Virus record (IMG/VR): IMGVR_UViG_3300028115_000111
Location: 1-24,311 of that record
Source: a virus
Length of the DNA stretch: 24,311 bases
Direction: 5' to 3' (one strand)
The notes below the pieces were generated by a model. It had not been told where the DNA came from and did no database searches. It worked only from the letters and a program-made list of their open reading frames with translations. The position numbers and the translations under genes were made by a program. Shown one piece after another: positions 13,781-20,906 of the stretch; position 1 is the stretch's first letter, and every line of letters starts with the position of its first letter.

Positions 13781-14031
13781 TTGGCGTCTAACTGTATACT
13801 AACATCATATAAACCCTTAAGGTCTTCGGGTGCATTTGCCTCAACCTCGAGCCTCAAGCAGTCCTTTACTGCCTCTTCTAGGCTATCAAATAGTCCAGTC
13901 TCGTTTCTCCACTGATCCCCTTCGAGAGATACCTCTCTGTCCATTACGAATACGGACAATCCACGACTCGTGATCATGGACTGACCACCCGATAGCTTTT
14001 CCGTAGTTAATTCTTCCCCAGCATTCATCAT
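13777..14031 (-). CDS. Hypothetical protein
   Basis: An 84-residue acidic protein. Its C-terminal half (GLFDSLEEAVKDCLRLEVEA) is helical and protein-like, and GLSVFVMDREVSL forms a strand pair. It starts at ATG 14029-14031, inside the cysteine-rich gene (146-base overlap). Internal ATGs at 13977 and 13944 would shorten the overlap. The stop overlaps the next GTG by a few bases. The function is unknown. Confidence 0.5.
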   Translation of the reverse strand: MMNAGEELTTEKLSGGQSMITSRGLSVFVMDREVSLEGDQWRNETGLFDSLEEAVKDCLRLEVEANAPEDLKGLYDVSIQLDAK

Positions 14032-14302
14032 AAACTAAGTTCGAGAAAGGAGTGTAGCATCCACACCCTTGCTCTGAGTTACCGTAAGGTCTACACCTCT
14101 TAAGTTCGGGATCGAATACAGGGCAGTTATAACATACCTTGTACCTCCTCATCCATTCAAGCTTCTCGGGCTTTTTGGCAAGATACCAATAAGGCAACAG
14201 CTTTATAGTAAGCCTTGCTAAAACTAGTATTGCAGAAGGTAGGCTAATAGACCCACGCTCCTCCCTAACAACTCTTAAGAATTCCTTAATCCTTTTCACC
14301 AA
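13886..14302 (-). CDS. Cysteine-rich phage protein
   Basis: A 138-residue protein with a basic, hydrophobic N-terminus (SISLPSAILVLARLTIKLLP), possibly an amphipathic or membrane-touching helix. A compact cysteine cluster follows: YKVCYNCPVFDPELKRC, then GCGCYTPFSNLVYDECWGR. Six cysteines here could bind zinc or an Fe-S cluster. Similar CxxCPxFDxxxxxC...GCGCY proteins occur in tailed phages beside structural genes; the function is unknown. The C-terminal 45 residues overlap the next gene in another frame and are less protein-like. It overlaps the large upstream gene by 17 bases, so it is probably in the same late operon. Confidence 0.65.
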   Translation of the reverse strand: MVKRIKEFLRVVREERGSISLPSAILVLARLTIKLLPYWYLAKKPEKLEWMRRYKVCYNCPVFDPELKRCRPYGNSEQGCGCYTPFSNLVYDECWGRINYGKAIGWSVHDHESWIVRIRNGQRGISRRGSVEKRDWTI

Positions 14303-16577
14303 TCAAAGGCGCATCATTGTCAAATATATCCAAGTTTTCGCTCCCGGTAGAAGTAGTAGGTAATGCAGGAGCAGCTTTAGTTTTTCTAACAGATCCATTA
14401 GCTAACTTGTCTATAATGTTTTCTATGCTCTCGACTTGGGCAGTCTTCTTTACCTTAGGTTTTTCACCACCCTGTTTTTCTTCAAATTTTTCGGCTAAAG
14501 AACTTCTGTCTACATCAGTAGATCCAATCGGGTCATCAGCAGTACCTGAGCTAGGCCCTGCACCAGGAGAATTACCCATACCTACGAGACCCCTAATTTG
14601 ATCATCGGACAATAAACTACTGCCACCAGTTTGAGCAATAGCGTCAGCAAGTGTGGGAAAGTCAGAATCATTAAGGAGCGATTTTTGACCACTAGCAGTA
14701 GACATATCATACTCATTGCCTGCATATCCTACCGTAGACCCGCTCACTGAACTGATGCCCTCCCTAGAGTTTCCTGAGCCAAGTACCCTGCTTATCTTCT
14801 TTCTCTGTGGAGCTTGACGACTAGGCATCCTGCGACCCCCACCGCCTCCACCGCCTCCGGAACCACCACCAACACTAAGTGATATATCATCCACCCCAAA
14901 TACATCTTTAGCAATCGCAACAGGAACGCTTATCGCATTACCTGCTAATTCAAAGGGAGCAGCAACCAATCCTTTTAATCCTTGCTTCGCAACGTCCCAA
15001 TTCCCTGAAAGCCCACCTGCAACCGTTTTGGTAAGGTTATCGGGTACATTGAAAACAGTGCCTAATAAACTATCTCGATCACCACTACCAAAAAGATAAT
15101 CACCTGTGTTGTCTACGATGTTACCAAAGCTCGAGAAGCCTCTACCTATGGGGTTGTTACCCAAAGCACCACCTATGGCATCCAAGCCACCTCCAATGCC
15201 ATCAGAAAGCCAATTAACTGGCTTAAGGAGCATTCCGGCTCCGTTACGAAGATAATCAGTGAATGTGTCTACACCCTGGATGACCGATCCAGCTGCGTTC
15301 GGTGTAGCCTGAAAACTCATTCCCTGTAAAGCAGGGTTAGTCCTCATGTCTACTGGCTCACCATAAATATTAAATTTGCCACCTGTATTGCCATATATCT
15401 GGCTATTCTTTGCAGCATTGCCTTCGTTAATGTAACCAGCACTGAGAGAGTTTAGCTTACTCTCTTCATAATCCGGATCACCAGAGAACAAGAACTTATT
15501 GCTGAAATCAGTGCCTACTAGACCGACCGAGCCGCCCTCACCTGCGAGCGCAGATGATGGCTGATCTGCTATATCAATGCTAAATGCATCCAAGCCTAAA
15601 TCTTCAGCAGCAAGAATTTCATTTCTTAAACTAGTCAGATTAGTAATTTCTTCATCTGAAAGATCCCCTCTATACTCAATTAACTGATCCTCAATCTGCC
15701 TAAGGGCATTCTGTGAATCAAAGTCAGTTACTGCACCATCTTCATTAATTTCAATCGCTCCAACACTCTTAAGAATATCTAATTCTTTTTCATCGAATGT
15801 GCTAACATCTTGTGCTGCAAACTGAGTAGATGCATCGTAATTACTAAAGTCGTCAGAATTAATATCTACTCCGTCAAGATAATCGAAGGTCTGCCCGATA
15901 TCTAGACCTGCATCAAAATCACCTCCGTATGAATTGTCTATGATTGATTGACTAAAGTCAGTATCGATGGCGTCTGTGCTTAAATCAATATATGTGTTGG
16001 GGTCAAAGTAGTCCGAATCGTATGTGTCTAGAAAGTCACTTACATTATCCGAGTAGTTGTAGTTATCTAATGCTACTGAATTTGCATAGTTTGATGCAGT
16101 ATCAAAGGCATCATAAGTGTTTATCGTATCTAGGTAATCAAAGGTATCAAATGATGGTGTGTATGTGTCGTATGAGGGAGCCGAATAAGTATCGGTGTAG
16201 TTGTATGATGAACCATAATCACTTCCATAATTATCGTTAAAGTCCCTAAAACGATCAGATGCATTAAAATCCATATTCTTATCTGCCTCCTGCTGAGCTA
16301 CCCTTGCTGCCTCTTGCTGAGCTTGCTCTGTTGCAATACGCTTAGCTTCCTCTGCTGCCTGTAGTCTTGCTTGCTCTGCTGCTTGGTTTTTTGCATGGTC
16401 TATTGCTGCCTGTCTTGATGCCTCTATTACTTGCTGCCTAGCAGCCTCGTTGGCTGCTCTTTGTGCAGCTTCTCGAGCAGCATCGCTTGCTGCTTGCTGC
16501 TGTGCCTTCGCCTGTGCTGCAATTCTGGATGCCTCTGCCCTGGCTATAGCTCGTGCCTGTTCTATTGCTGGATTCAT
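14286..16577 (-). CDS. Large low-complexity virion-type protein: Ala-rich coiled coil, acidic-aromatic tract, Gly-rich segment
   Basis: A 763-residue protein, the largest in the window. Residues 1-105 form an Ala/Gln/Arg/Glu-rich helical coiled coil (AEEAKRIATEQAQQEAARVA). Residues 114-263 hold 150 residues without a Lys, Arg, His, Cys, Met or Trp and with almost only Asp as charge, studded with Tyr and Phe (YTDTYSAPSYDTYTPSFDTF). Residues 264-560 are more ordinary, with Gly/Ala-rich hydrophobic stretches (GIGGGLDAIGGALGNNPIGR). A Gly run at about 569-582 is followed by a basic, Ser-rich tail. No enzyme motif is seen. Size, modular low complexity and an upstream late-type minus operon suggest an internal virion, head-fibre or tail protein, but the family is not recognised. 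The ATG is preceded by no clear ribosome site. Confidence 0.7.
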   Translation of the reverse strand: MNPAIEQARAIARAEASRIAAQAKAQQQAASDAAREAAQRAANEAARQQVIEASRQAAIDHAKNQAAEQARLQAAEEAKRIATEQAQQEAARVAQQEADKNMDFNASDRFRDFNDNYGSDYGSSYNYTDTYSAPSYDTYTPSFDTFDYLDTINTYDAFDTASNYANSVALDNYNYSDNVSDFLDTYDSDYFDPNTYIDLSTDAIDTDFSQSIIDNSYGGDFDAGLDIGQTFDYLDGVDINSDDFSNYDASTQFAAQDVSTFDEKELDILKSVGAIEINEDGAVTDFDSQNALRQIEDQLIEYRGDLSDEEITNLTSLRNEILAAEDLGLDAFSIDIADQPSSALAGEGGSVGLVGTDFSNKFLFSGDPDYEESKLNSLSAGYINEGNAAKNSQIYGNTGGKFNIYGEPVDMRTNPALQGMSFQATPNAAGSVIQGVDTFTDYLRNGAGMLLKPVNWLSDGIGGGLDAIGGALGNNPIGRGFSSFGNIVDNTGDYLFGSGDRDSLLGTVFNVPDNLTKTVAGGLSGNWDVAKQGLKGLVAAPFELAGNAISVPVAIAKDVFGVDDISLSVGGGSGGGGGGGGRRMPSRQAPQRKKISRVLGSGNSREGISSVSGSTVGYAGNEYDMSTASGQKSLLNDSDFPTLADAIAQTGGSSLLSDDQIRGLVGMGNSPGAGPSSGTADDPIGSTDVDRSSLAEKFEEKQGGEKPKVKKTAQVESIENIIDKLANGSVRKTKAAPALPTTSTGSENLDIFDNDAPLIGEKD

Positions 16578-16726
16578 TCATCAATGCTGTTACTTAGTTT
16601 ACTAGGTTTCTTTCATTCGGTCAAATCCTATAAACCCGAATCGGATCAGATCCCAGAAAGTTCAGAAAGGGTGTATATAATTGTATAAGACGCCAGGTTG
16701 CTTCCCCCCGGCACCCCCCTTTGTAA

Positions 16727-16790
16727 CCTAATGGTCATTAGGTAACACTTATGCCATAAGTCATTGATAATCAATGGGTATGCATGGCAT
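16727..16790. promoter_or_regulatory. Nested dyad symmetries in a divergent promoter region
   Basis: CCTAATG-GT-CATTAGG (16727-16742) is a 16-bp dyad. CATTGAT-A-ATCAATG (16762-16776) is a 15-bp dyad, flanked by outer arms ATGCCAT (16751-16757) and ATGGCAT (16784-16790). The region lies between divergent genes starting at 16577 (minus) and 16846 (plus). The arrangement looks like operators for a dimeric regulator controlling both directions. No confident -35/-10 pair is visible. Confidence 0.55.
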
Positions 16791-16845
16791 TAAATAGTAT
16801 GTCAATTATGGCGCAAATATTAATCAATCAAATATCAAAATAACA

Positions 16846-17277
16846 ATGAGCAACCTATCCTTAATTCAATCCCATACCCAAGCACGTCGTGAAGTCTTAA
16901 ATAAAAACGGCAAAGTAATACGACACGAAGTTGTATTCGGCAAGCAAGGTGCTAGCGCTTCAGAAATAAAAGCAAACCTTCGCAAAGCAAATCCGCTCTT
17001 GAAAGGCAAAGCTTTAACTGCAGCCGTTCATAATGTTCTAAGCGGTGAGAAAACCATGCGAGACGCGGTTACAATTGCAATGGTAAACAAAGCTTTGCAA
17101 GACGGCGTGACTGACAAGATCTCTGAGACGTCTAATAAGCTAAATATCTCTATCAATAAGCCCAAGATCACAAAGCAAGACGTGATTAATAAACAAGCTA
17201 CAAGGCTAGATCAACTCGAGAGAATTGTAGCAAACCTTACCCCCGAGCAACGCGAGGCAATGGGCTTAGAATTCTAA
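16846..17277 (+). CDS. Hypothetical protein, isolated gene
   Basis: A 143-residue protein with a basic, helical sequence (QARREVLNKNGKVIRHEVVF, then SEIKANLRKANPLLKGKALT) and a C-terminal coiled-coil-like part (TRLDQLERIVANLTPEQREA). No motif is recognised. It is alone, between a divergent operator-like region and a long non-coding stretch. Its stop codon is the first unit of a TAACC tandem repeat. It could bind nucleic acid because of its basicity and could control the flanking operators, but this is inference. The leader CAAAATAACA before the ATG has no Shine-Dalgarno. Confidence 0.65.
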   Translation: MSNLSLIQSHTQARREVLNKNGKVIRHEVVFGKQGASASEIKANLRKANPLLKGKALTAAVHNVLSGEKTMRDAVTIAMVNKALQDGVTDKISETSNKLNISINKPKITKQDVINKQATRLDQLERIVANLTPEQREAMGLEF

Positions 17278-17304
17278 CCTAACCTAACCTAACCTAACCT
17301 AGCC
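17275..17304 (+). repeat. TAACC tandem repeat
   Basis: Five perfect copies of TAACC start with the stop codon of the upstream gene and are followed by one variant, TAGCC. Another CCTAACCTAGG lies 30 bases further. A pentamer tract of this kind slips easily and could be a length-variable spacer. It stands at the start of the non-coding region. Confidence 0.75.
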
Positions 17305-17884
17305 ATGATATATAAACCACCTTAGCAAACTAAGCCTAACCTAGGCTAGCGTGAGACGCACAGATTGTGCTTAGTGTCTCGGTGAGACGTGCAACGCATC
17401 AATGCCTAACTTCGTTTTTTAGTTCTCATGGTTTTCTGCTTTTCCATTTCAAAAAAGTACCTGTGCCAAGGGTGAAAAACTGAGGCTGTCAATTCGGGAT
17501 TACGGACGTAGACCATGCTCTAGCTCTTACAAAGCTATGCACATGTGAGCGGTTCGATTTCGAGCAGGCAAGTACCATACAAGGCGAATGTGTAGCCTAG
17601 TCACAAAGCGAGTAGCCAACCGAAGTGGTTCGGGGTGAGTCGTGGAAGCAGACGAAGCGTGTAAGGAGCCGTGAGGATATTCATGTATGCGAAAGAGTGT
17701 GTAATCTGATCGATAGGAGGCGTGCCTCGGATTTAGTTTGTCAATGACTACTCGGAACAAACTAGGTCTCTCTGTCATGGAGCGAAGGGGTTAGAATAGT
17801 CAACACATGGAAGCAGTATAGTATGTATTCCCTAGAGGATGTTCATACTTATCGCAATGCAACCCGATGTAGCTCATCCGTTAG

Positions 17885-17925
17885 AACTACGTGTGAACTA
17901 CGTCATAACTACGTTAAAACTACGT
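17885..17925 (+). repeat. AACTACGT iterons, 11-bp period (cluster 2)
   Basis: Four perfect copies of AACTACGT begin at 17885, 17896, 17907 and 17918, exactly 11 bp apart. The three-base spacers between them are GTG, CAT and TAA. The same octamer and spacing occur at 4631-4660. The cluster lies 20 bases before an intrinsic terminator and inside the candidate RNA. It is a good candidate for a binding array of a phage initiator, partition or regulatory protein. Confidence 0.8.
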
Positions 17926-17944
17926 CACCTAGACGTAAACTTTC

Positions 17945-17990
17945 AGCCCATGTCCGAGGCTTATTCCTTGGGCATGGGCTTTACTTTTTA
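17945..17990 (+). terminator. Strong intrinsic terminator before the accessory operon
   Basis: A 15-bp stem (17945-17959 with 17966-17980; arm AGCCCATGTCCGAGG), fully paired when two G-T pairs are counted, with the 6-base loop CTTATT and then TTACTTTTTA. It ends about 40 bases before the start codon at 18032, so it could separate the upstream RNA from the operon or act as an attenuator. Confidence 0.85.
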
Positions 17991-18031
17991 AATTCGACTC
18001 AACGTTAACCAAACAACGAAAGGAAATAACT

Positions 18032-18172
18032 ATGAACTACTTAACATTCCTCGCCATATGTGGTGAGTTCTTTATTGATCCCGATATTGCCATGGAAAAT
18101 GGCATGGTTGTGGATGCAATCAAACGTAACGATGAAGCTGAAGTGAGGAGGGTCTTACATGAAGAATGCTAA
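18032..18172 (+). CDS. Small hypothetical protein, first gene of the accessory operon
   Basis: A 46-residue peptide, MNYLTFLAICGEFFIDPDIA followed by a helical charged end (DAIKRNDEAEVRRVLHEEC). A good ribosome site (AAAGGAAA) stands 7 bases before the ATG. It overlaps the next gene by 14 bases, with that gene's AGGAGG site inside its last codons, so the two are translated as a pair. The function is unknown. Confidence 0.65.
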   Translation: MNYLTFLAICGEFFIDPDIAMENGMVVDAIKRNDEAEVRRVLHEEC

Positions 18173-18275
18173 TGACCCTCAGTTCATGGGTAGTACCATG
18201 GACAAAATTGTTTTAGGTGGAGGCTTCCTAGTCTGCATCATCGCGGTAGTACTAGAAATGTGCTGCATAATCTAA
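18159..18275 (+). CDS. Tiny single-pass membrane protein
   Basis: A 38-residue peptide with a perfect AGGAGG site 8 bases before its ATG. Residues 17-38 (IVLGGGFLVCIIAVVLEMCC) form a single hydrophobic helix with a Gly patch, after a short polar N-terminus. It could be an inner-membrane peptide acting on host membrane proteins, or a holin-like peptide, but there is no positive evidence for either. It overlaps the upstream small gene. Confidence 0.65.
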   Translation: MKNANDPQFMGSTMDKIVLGGGFLVCIIAVVLEMCCII

Positions 18276-18299
18276 AAGTAACCTATATATCTATATAAC

Positions 18300-18737
18300 A
18301 TGGAAAATTTATTTACAAAATTAGAGGATGGAGAAGACAGAGGATACTTCGGATCTATCTTCATAGATGATGGGAGTGGTAGGTGTTATGTAAAGACTCC
18401 TTACTTCAAGGTTAAGTTAGATGCCGAGAAGTATACTCGTGAGTTATGTGAAGCTAACGGAGTAAAGTATCAATACGAAACCAACATATGGTATCACCGA
18501 GGGGAATGGGATTATACACGCAAGCTCAAGGAAATCCTTGGTAAGGATGTACGTGGGATGGTGTATGACTATGTGGGTGATGGTTGGCAGATTGATCTAG
18601 ATCATGGGCGTATGGGATTCTTACATAAAGATGATGCCCCATGGGATGGAGTTAAAGTTGGTGATGAACTAATGTTCCATGTCCGCGACTATAACCCTAC
18701 CAAACTTCAACTAAACGTAACCTATTATACTAAATAA
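18300..18737 (+). CDS. Hypothetical protein with S1/OB-like C-terminal domain
   Basis: A 145-residue protein. Residues 84-142 (VRGMVYDYVGDGWQIDLDHG, RMGFLHKDD, VKVGDELMFHVRDYN) have the strand order and hydrophobic pattern of an S1 RNA-binding OB fold: G-x-V, then a GFLH signature, then VGD, then a final strand. The N-terminal part (1-80) has mixed strands and Trp/Tyr and is unknown. If correct, it may bind phage or host RNA. No clear ribosome site; the ATG follows ATATAAC. Confidence 0.6.
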   Translation: MENLFTKLEDGEDRGYFGSIFIDDGSGRCYVKTPYFKVKLDAEKYTRELCEANGVKYQYETNIWYHRGEWDYTRKLKEILGKDVRGMVYDYVGDGWQIDLDHGRMGFLHKDDAPWDGVKVGDELMFHVRDYNPTKLQLNVTYYTK

Positions 18738-18741
18738 CATT

Positions 18742-19512
18742 ATGAGTGAAAATAATATCAAACTTGAAGGTGCTGAGCTTGATGCCTATCTTGCTAAGCG
18801 CTTTCCTTCTACCAACCTACCTAAGCTAATTGATGAACTAGGCAGTCCAAGTGCCTTCGATTCTTGGAGCAACTACATGGGCGAGAAGCCTAGTGATACC
18901 TTGTATTGTGTACTCGGTAGGAATCGTGACTCATCTATGCTCACCAATTCTAATTGGGATTGTGCGGTGCAGATGTTTGAAGATGCCGAGCTACCCTATG
19001 ACATTACTCGTGTGGGTCATTGGTTATGTGGGTGGATTGAGTATCTATCTGTAGATATCAATGACAAGGAGGCATTCAAGATGGGTGAGGAGATTGAAGC
19101 ATCGCTAGCCAATTATCCTTGCCTAGATGAAGAAGATCACTCGAGGCGTGAGTACGAGGATCTCCTTCAACTGATTGAATTGGAGTACGATGATGACTTC
19201 AATGTCGGTGAGGACTTCGATGATTGGGATGACATTGCATTCTATCTCAATGAGAATGGGTACTACCATAGCGAGGGTTGCTACCCATCATCTGCCGAGA
19301 TTCAGAAAGCTATGTGGGAATGCTATGTCAAGGATAGGGTCATCGATATTGCTAGGGATCTAGCAGTCGGTGAGTCAATCATCGAAGGATCATGGGAGAT
19401 ATCACGCATCACTGATGCCGAGGCTACTGCACACTTCGACTGCGAGGATGAGCCTCGCATGCTCTATGTCTTTAGGGATCACCCTAATCAAATGAAATTA
19501 ACACTCAACTAA
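18742..19512 (+). CDS. Acidic hypothetical protein
   Basis: A 256-residue, strongly acidic protein with many Trp and Tyr residues (FDSWSNYMGEKPSDTLYCVL, VGHWLCGWIEYLSV, DFDDWDDIAFYLNENGYYHS). No enzyme motif is visible. Its overall acidity and aromatic content suggest a protein-binding or nucleic-acid-mimic surface. It starts with ATG 4 bases after the previous stop (TAACATTATG), without a Shine-Dalgarno, and is followed by an AAGGAGG site for the next gene. Confidence 0.7.
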   Translation: MSENNIKLEGAELDAYLAKRFPSTNLPKLIDELGSPSAFDSWSNYMGEKPSDTLYCVLGRNRDSSMLTNSNWDCAVQMFEDAELPYDITRVGHWLCGWIEYLSVDINDKEAFKMGEEIEASLANYPCLDEEDHSRREYEDLLQLIELEYDDDFNVGEDFDDWDDIAFYLNENGYYHSEGCYPSSAEIQKAMWECYVKDRVIDIARDLAVGESIIEGSWEISRITDAEATAHFDCEDEPRMLYVFRDHPNQMKLTLN

Positions 19513-19521
19513 GGAGGTAAC

Positions 19522-20244
19522 ATGACTGAAGAATACAAATACAAACCTTACCCAAAGATGACCTTGCAAACCAAGGCTATCAAACTTACACGCAAGATGC
19601 TTAGGCACTTAGACTATGTCAGTTCATCACAAGCTCGTGACTTAAGTGCCGAGGAGTGCATGGATGTTATCAATGACTATATCGTTGAGTTCCAATACTA
19701 CATTGGGACTACTTGTGGGGATAAAGCCACTCATTGGTTTGGCTTTCCATATGATGAGCATCTACTCGAGGCTCACAAGGATCGCAATGCCGATGATAAA
19801 CTAGATGATGCCTTAATCATGGGCAACGATGCCATACTCGAGGGTGAGTGTGGCTTGTTCAAGTGGGTCAACAACCTCATTGCTTATGGTGAGAGTTGTT
19901 TCGGTGACCCTCAGTACTTAGCTAGTTCCTTTCACCCCAATCATCTAGATTTTCATGGTGAAAAGGTTCGATTGCTTATGGAGGAAAGGCTCGGGCTTGT
20001 AGCCAAGCGCTTTCCAGAGTGGGCAACATGGAATAAAGATACTGAAGGTTGGGTCTACACTGCTATTGATGCTCGAGGGGCTGAGTATGGAGAGTGGTGG
20101 TTCTCTATCGGCAGTGAGTATATCGAGGTAACCAAGTGGTTTAGTAGAGCTAATAGCAAGGGGAGTGGGAGTGGAGGCAAAGCCTTCAATATGAAAGTAC
20201 CAATCGGTGACTTTTACACCTTCTACAAGGAGGTGGTAGCATGA
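19522..20244 (+). CDS. Hypothetical protein
   Basis: A 240-residue protein with a strong AAGGAGG site 5 bases before its ATG. The N-terminal half is helical and acidic (KAIKLTRKMLRHLDYVSSSQ, ECMDVINDYIVEFQYYIG). A middle segment has CFGDPQYLASSFHPNHLDFH. The C-terminal half is Trp-rich with likely strands (EYGEWWFSIGSEYIEVTKWF), ending KVPIGDFYTFYKEVVA. No family is recognised. It overlaps the next gene by four bases (ATGA). Confidence 0.7.
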   Translation: MTEEYKYKPYPKMTLQTKAIKLTRKMLRHLDYVSSSQARDLSAEECMDVINDYIVEFQYYIGTTCGDKATHWFGFPYDEHLLEAHKDRNADDKLDDALIMGNDAILEGECGLFKWVNNLIAYGESCFGDPQYLASSFHPNHLDFHGEKVRLLMEERLGLVAKRFPEWATWNKDTEGWVYTAIDARGAEYGEWWFSIGSEYIEVTKWFSRANSKGSGSGGKAFNMKVPIGDFYTFYKEVVA

Positions 20245-20441
20245 TTGAGACTAATGCTCAAATGGATCAGAAGGTGGATAACTATGTGTACTACCTAGGC
20301 AAGATAGCCAAGCACAAGTATCCAAACATTAAGCCTTGGCAAATAGCTATCGTCACCCATTCCAAGCGTGGGCTTATCAATACATTCAACTACGAGGATG
20401 CTCGTGAGTACTACCATAAAGTAACCAAGAATAATAAATAA
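20241..20441 (+). CDS. Small basic hypothetical protein
   Basis: A 66-residue protein, translationally coupled to the preceding gene (ATGA overlap; site AAGGAGG 8 bases upstream). It is Lys/His/Tyr-rich (DNYVYYLGKIAKHKYPNIKP) with one predicted strand (WQIAIVTHSKRGL), and is unusually basic for this operon. It may partner an acidic neighbour. The function is unknown. Confidence 0.65.
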   Translation: MIETNAQMDQKVDNYVYYLGKIAKHKYPNIKPWQIAIVTHSKRGLINTFNYEDAREYYHKVTKNNK

Positions 20442-20444
20442 CAT

Positions 20445-20891
20445 ATGAATCCTACATACTACATAGAGACAATATCTGAGACATTAGCCGAAGGGTTAAA
20501 TGAGAATCTTATGCTCATCGAACTTGGGTGTATTCATAAAGATTACATGCACGACAAGCATGTCAAGGGCATGGAGTTGGTAACCGAATACTCTCACCAT
20601 AATCGATTGATGGATTCGATTGATCGGATCTTTGATTACTTCGCTTGGCAAGAGTGTGGGCTGAATGGTGATTGGTCTGTGCAAGCATACCATTACGGAT
20701 TCAGAAGACCTAACCTTTGGGAAGGTGACTACTATGTAACAGACCAAGAGGATGGAACATTCGATGTAGTCAAGTACTACCCTGACAGAGAAGAGGACTG
20801 CGTGGAATCCATCTATCGTGGATTCAGTTCACTAGAAGATGCAAAGGCTTACACCAAAGGGCATGCGGGCATTCATTATCACAACAAATAA
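20445..20891 (+). CDS. Hypothetical protein
   Basis: A 148-residue acidic protein that begins with a helical region (YIETISETLAEGLNENLMLI). His, Trp and Tyr-containing segments follow (DYFAWQECGLNGDWSVQAYH, WEGDYYVTDQEDGTFDVVKY), and it ends in SLEDAKAYTKGH. The C-terminal part has the strand-helix look of small phage proteins that display a value and a range, but no domain can be named. The start codon follows AATAACAT without a Shine-Dalgarno. Confidence 0.65.
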   Translation: MNPTYYIETISETLAEGLNENLMLIELGCIHKDYMHDKHVKGMELVTEYSHHNRLMDSIDRIFDYFAWQECGLNGDWSVQAYHYGFRRPNLWEGDYYVTDQEDGTFDVVKYYPDREEDCVESIYRGFSSLEDAKAYTKGHAGIHYHNK

Positions 20892-20906
20892 AGGAGGAAA
20901 ATAATT

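Larger units (their letters stand above)
17330..17990 (+). ncRNA. Candidate large structured non-coding RNA
   Basis: About 660 bases without a credible gene, locally richer in G and C than the neighbours, with many clean hairpins. These include AGCCTA/TAGGCT (17333-17347), GAGACGCAC with GTGC and GTCTC (17353-17380), TAGCT/AGCTA inside GCTC/GAGC (17517-17550), CCGAA-GTGG-TTCGG (17620-17633), GAGG-CGTG-CCTC (17717-17728) and TAGTTTGT/ACAAACTA (17734-17764). It ends in a strong intrinsic terminator (17945-17990). GTCTC can also pair with a second GAGAC at 17384-17388, allowing a switch. No known class (tmRNA, 6S, riboswitch, tRNA) fits. A phage giant ornate RNA such as GOLLD or ROOL, or a leader regulating the operon at 18032, is possible. 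Boundaries and transcription are unproven. Confidence 0.55.

Noticed and set aside
15992-16240. 82-residue plus-strand frame inside the large minus-strand gene
   Set aside because: It is the antisense shadow of the Asp/Tyr-rich codons, rich in Cys, His and Met with no start signal.
17460-17570. Possible tRNA or tmRNA end around GGTTCGATT
   Set aside because: The T-stem arms around this loop do not pair, and no acceptor stem or CCA fits.
17527-17778. 83-residue minus-strand frame in the non-coding region
   Set aside because: Its composition is irregular, no ribosome site or neighbours fit, and it covers several hairpins. It is a chance frame.
17823-18008. 61-residue plus-strand frame
   Set aside because: It spans the iterons and the intrinsic terminator and has no ribosome site. 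It is a chance frame.
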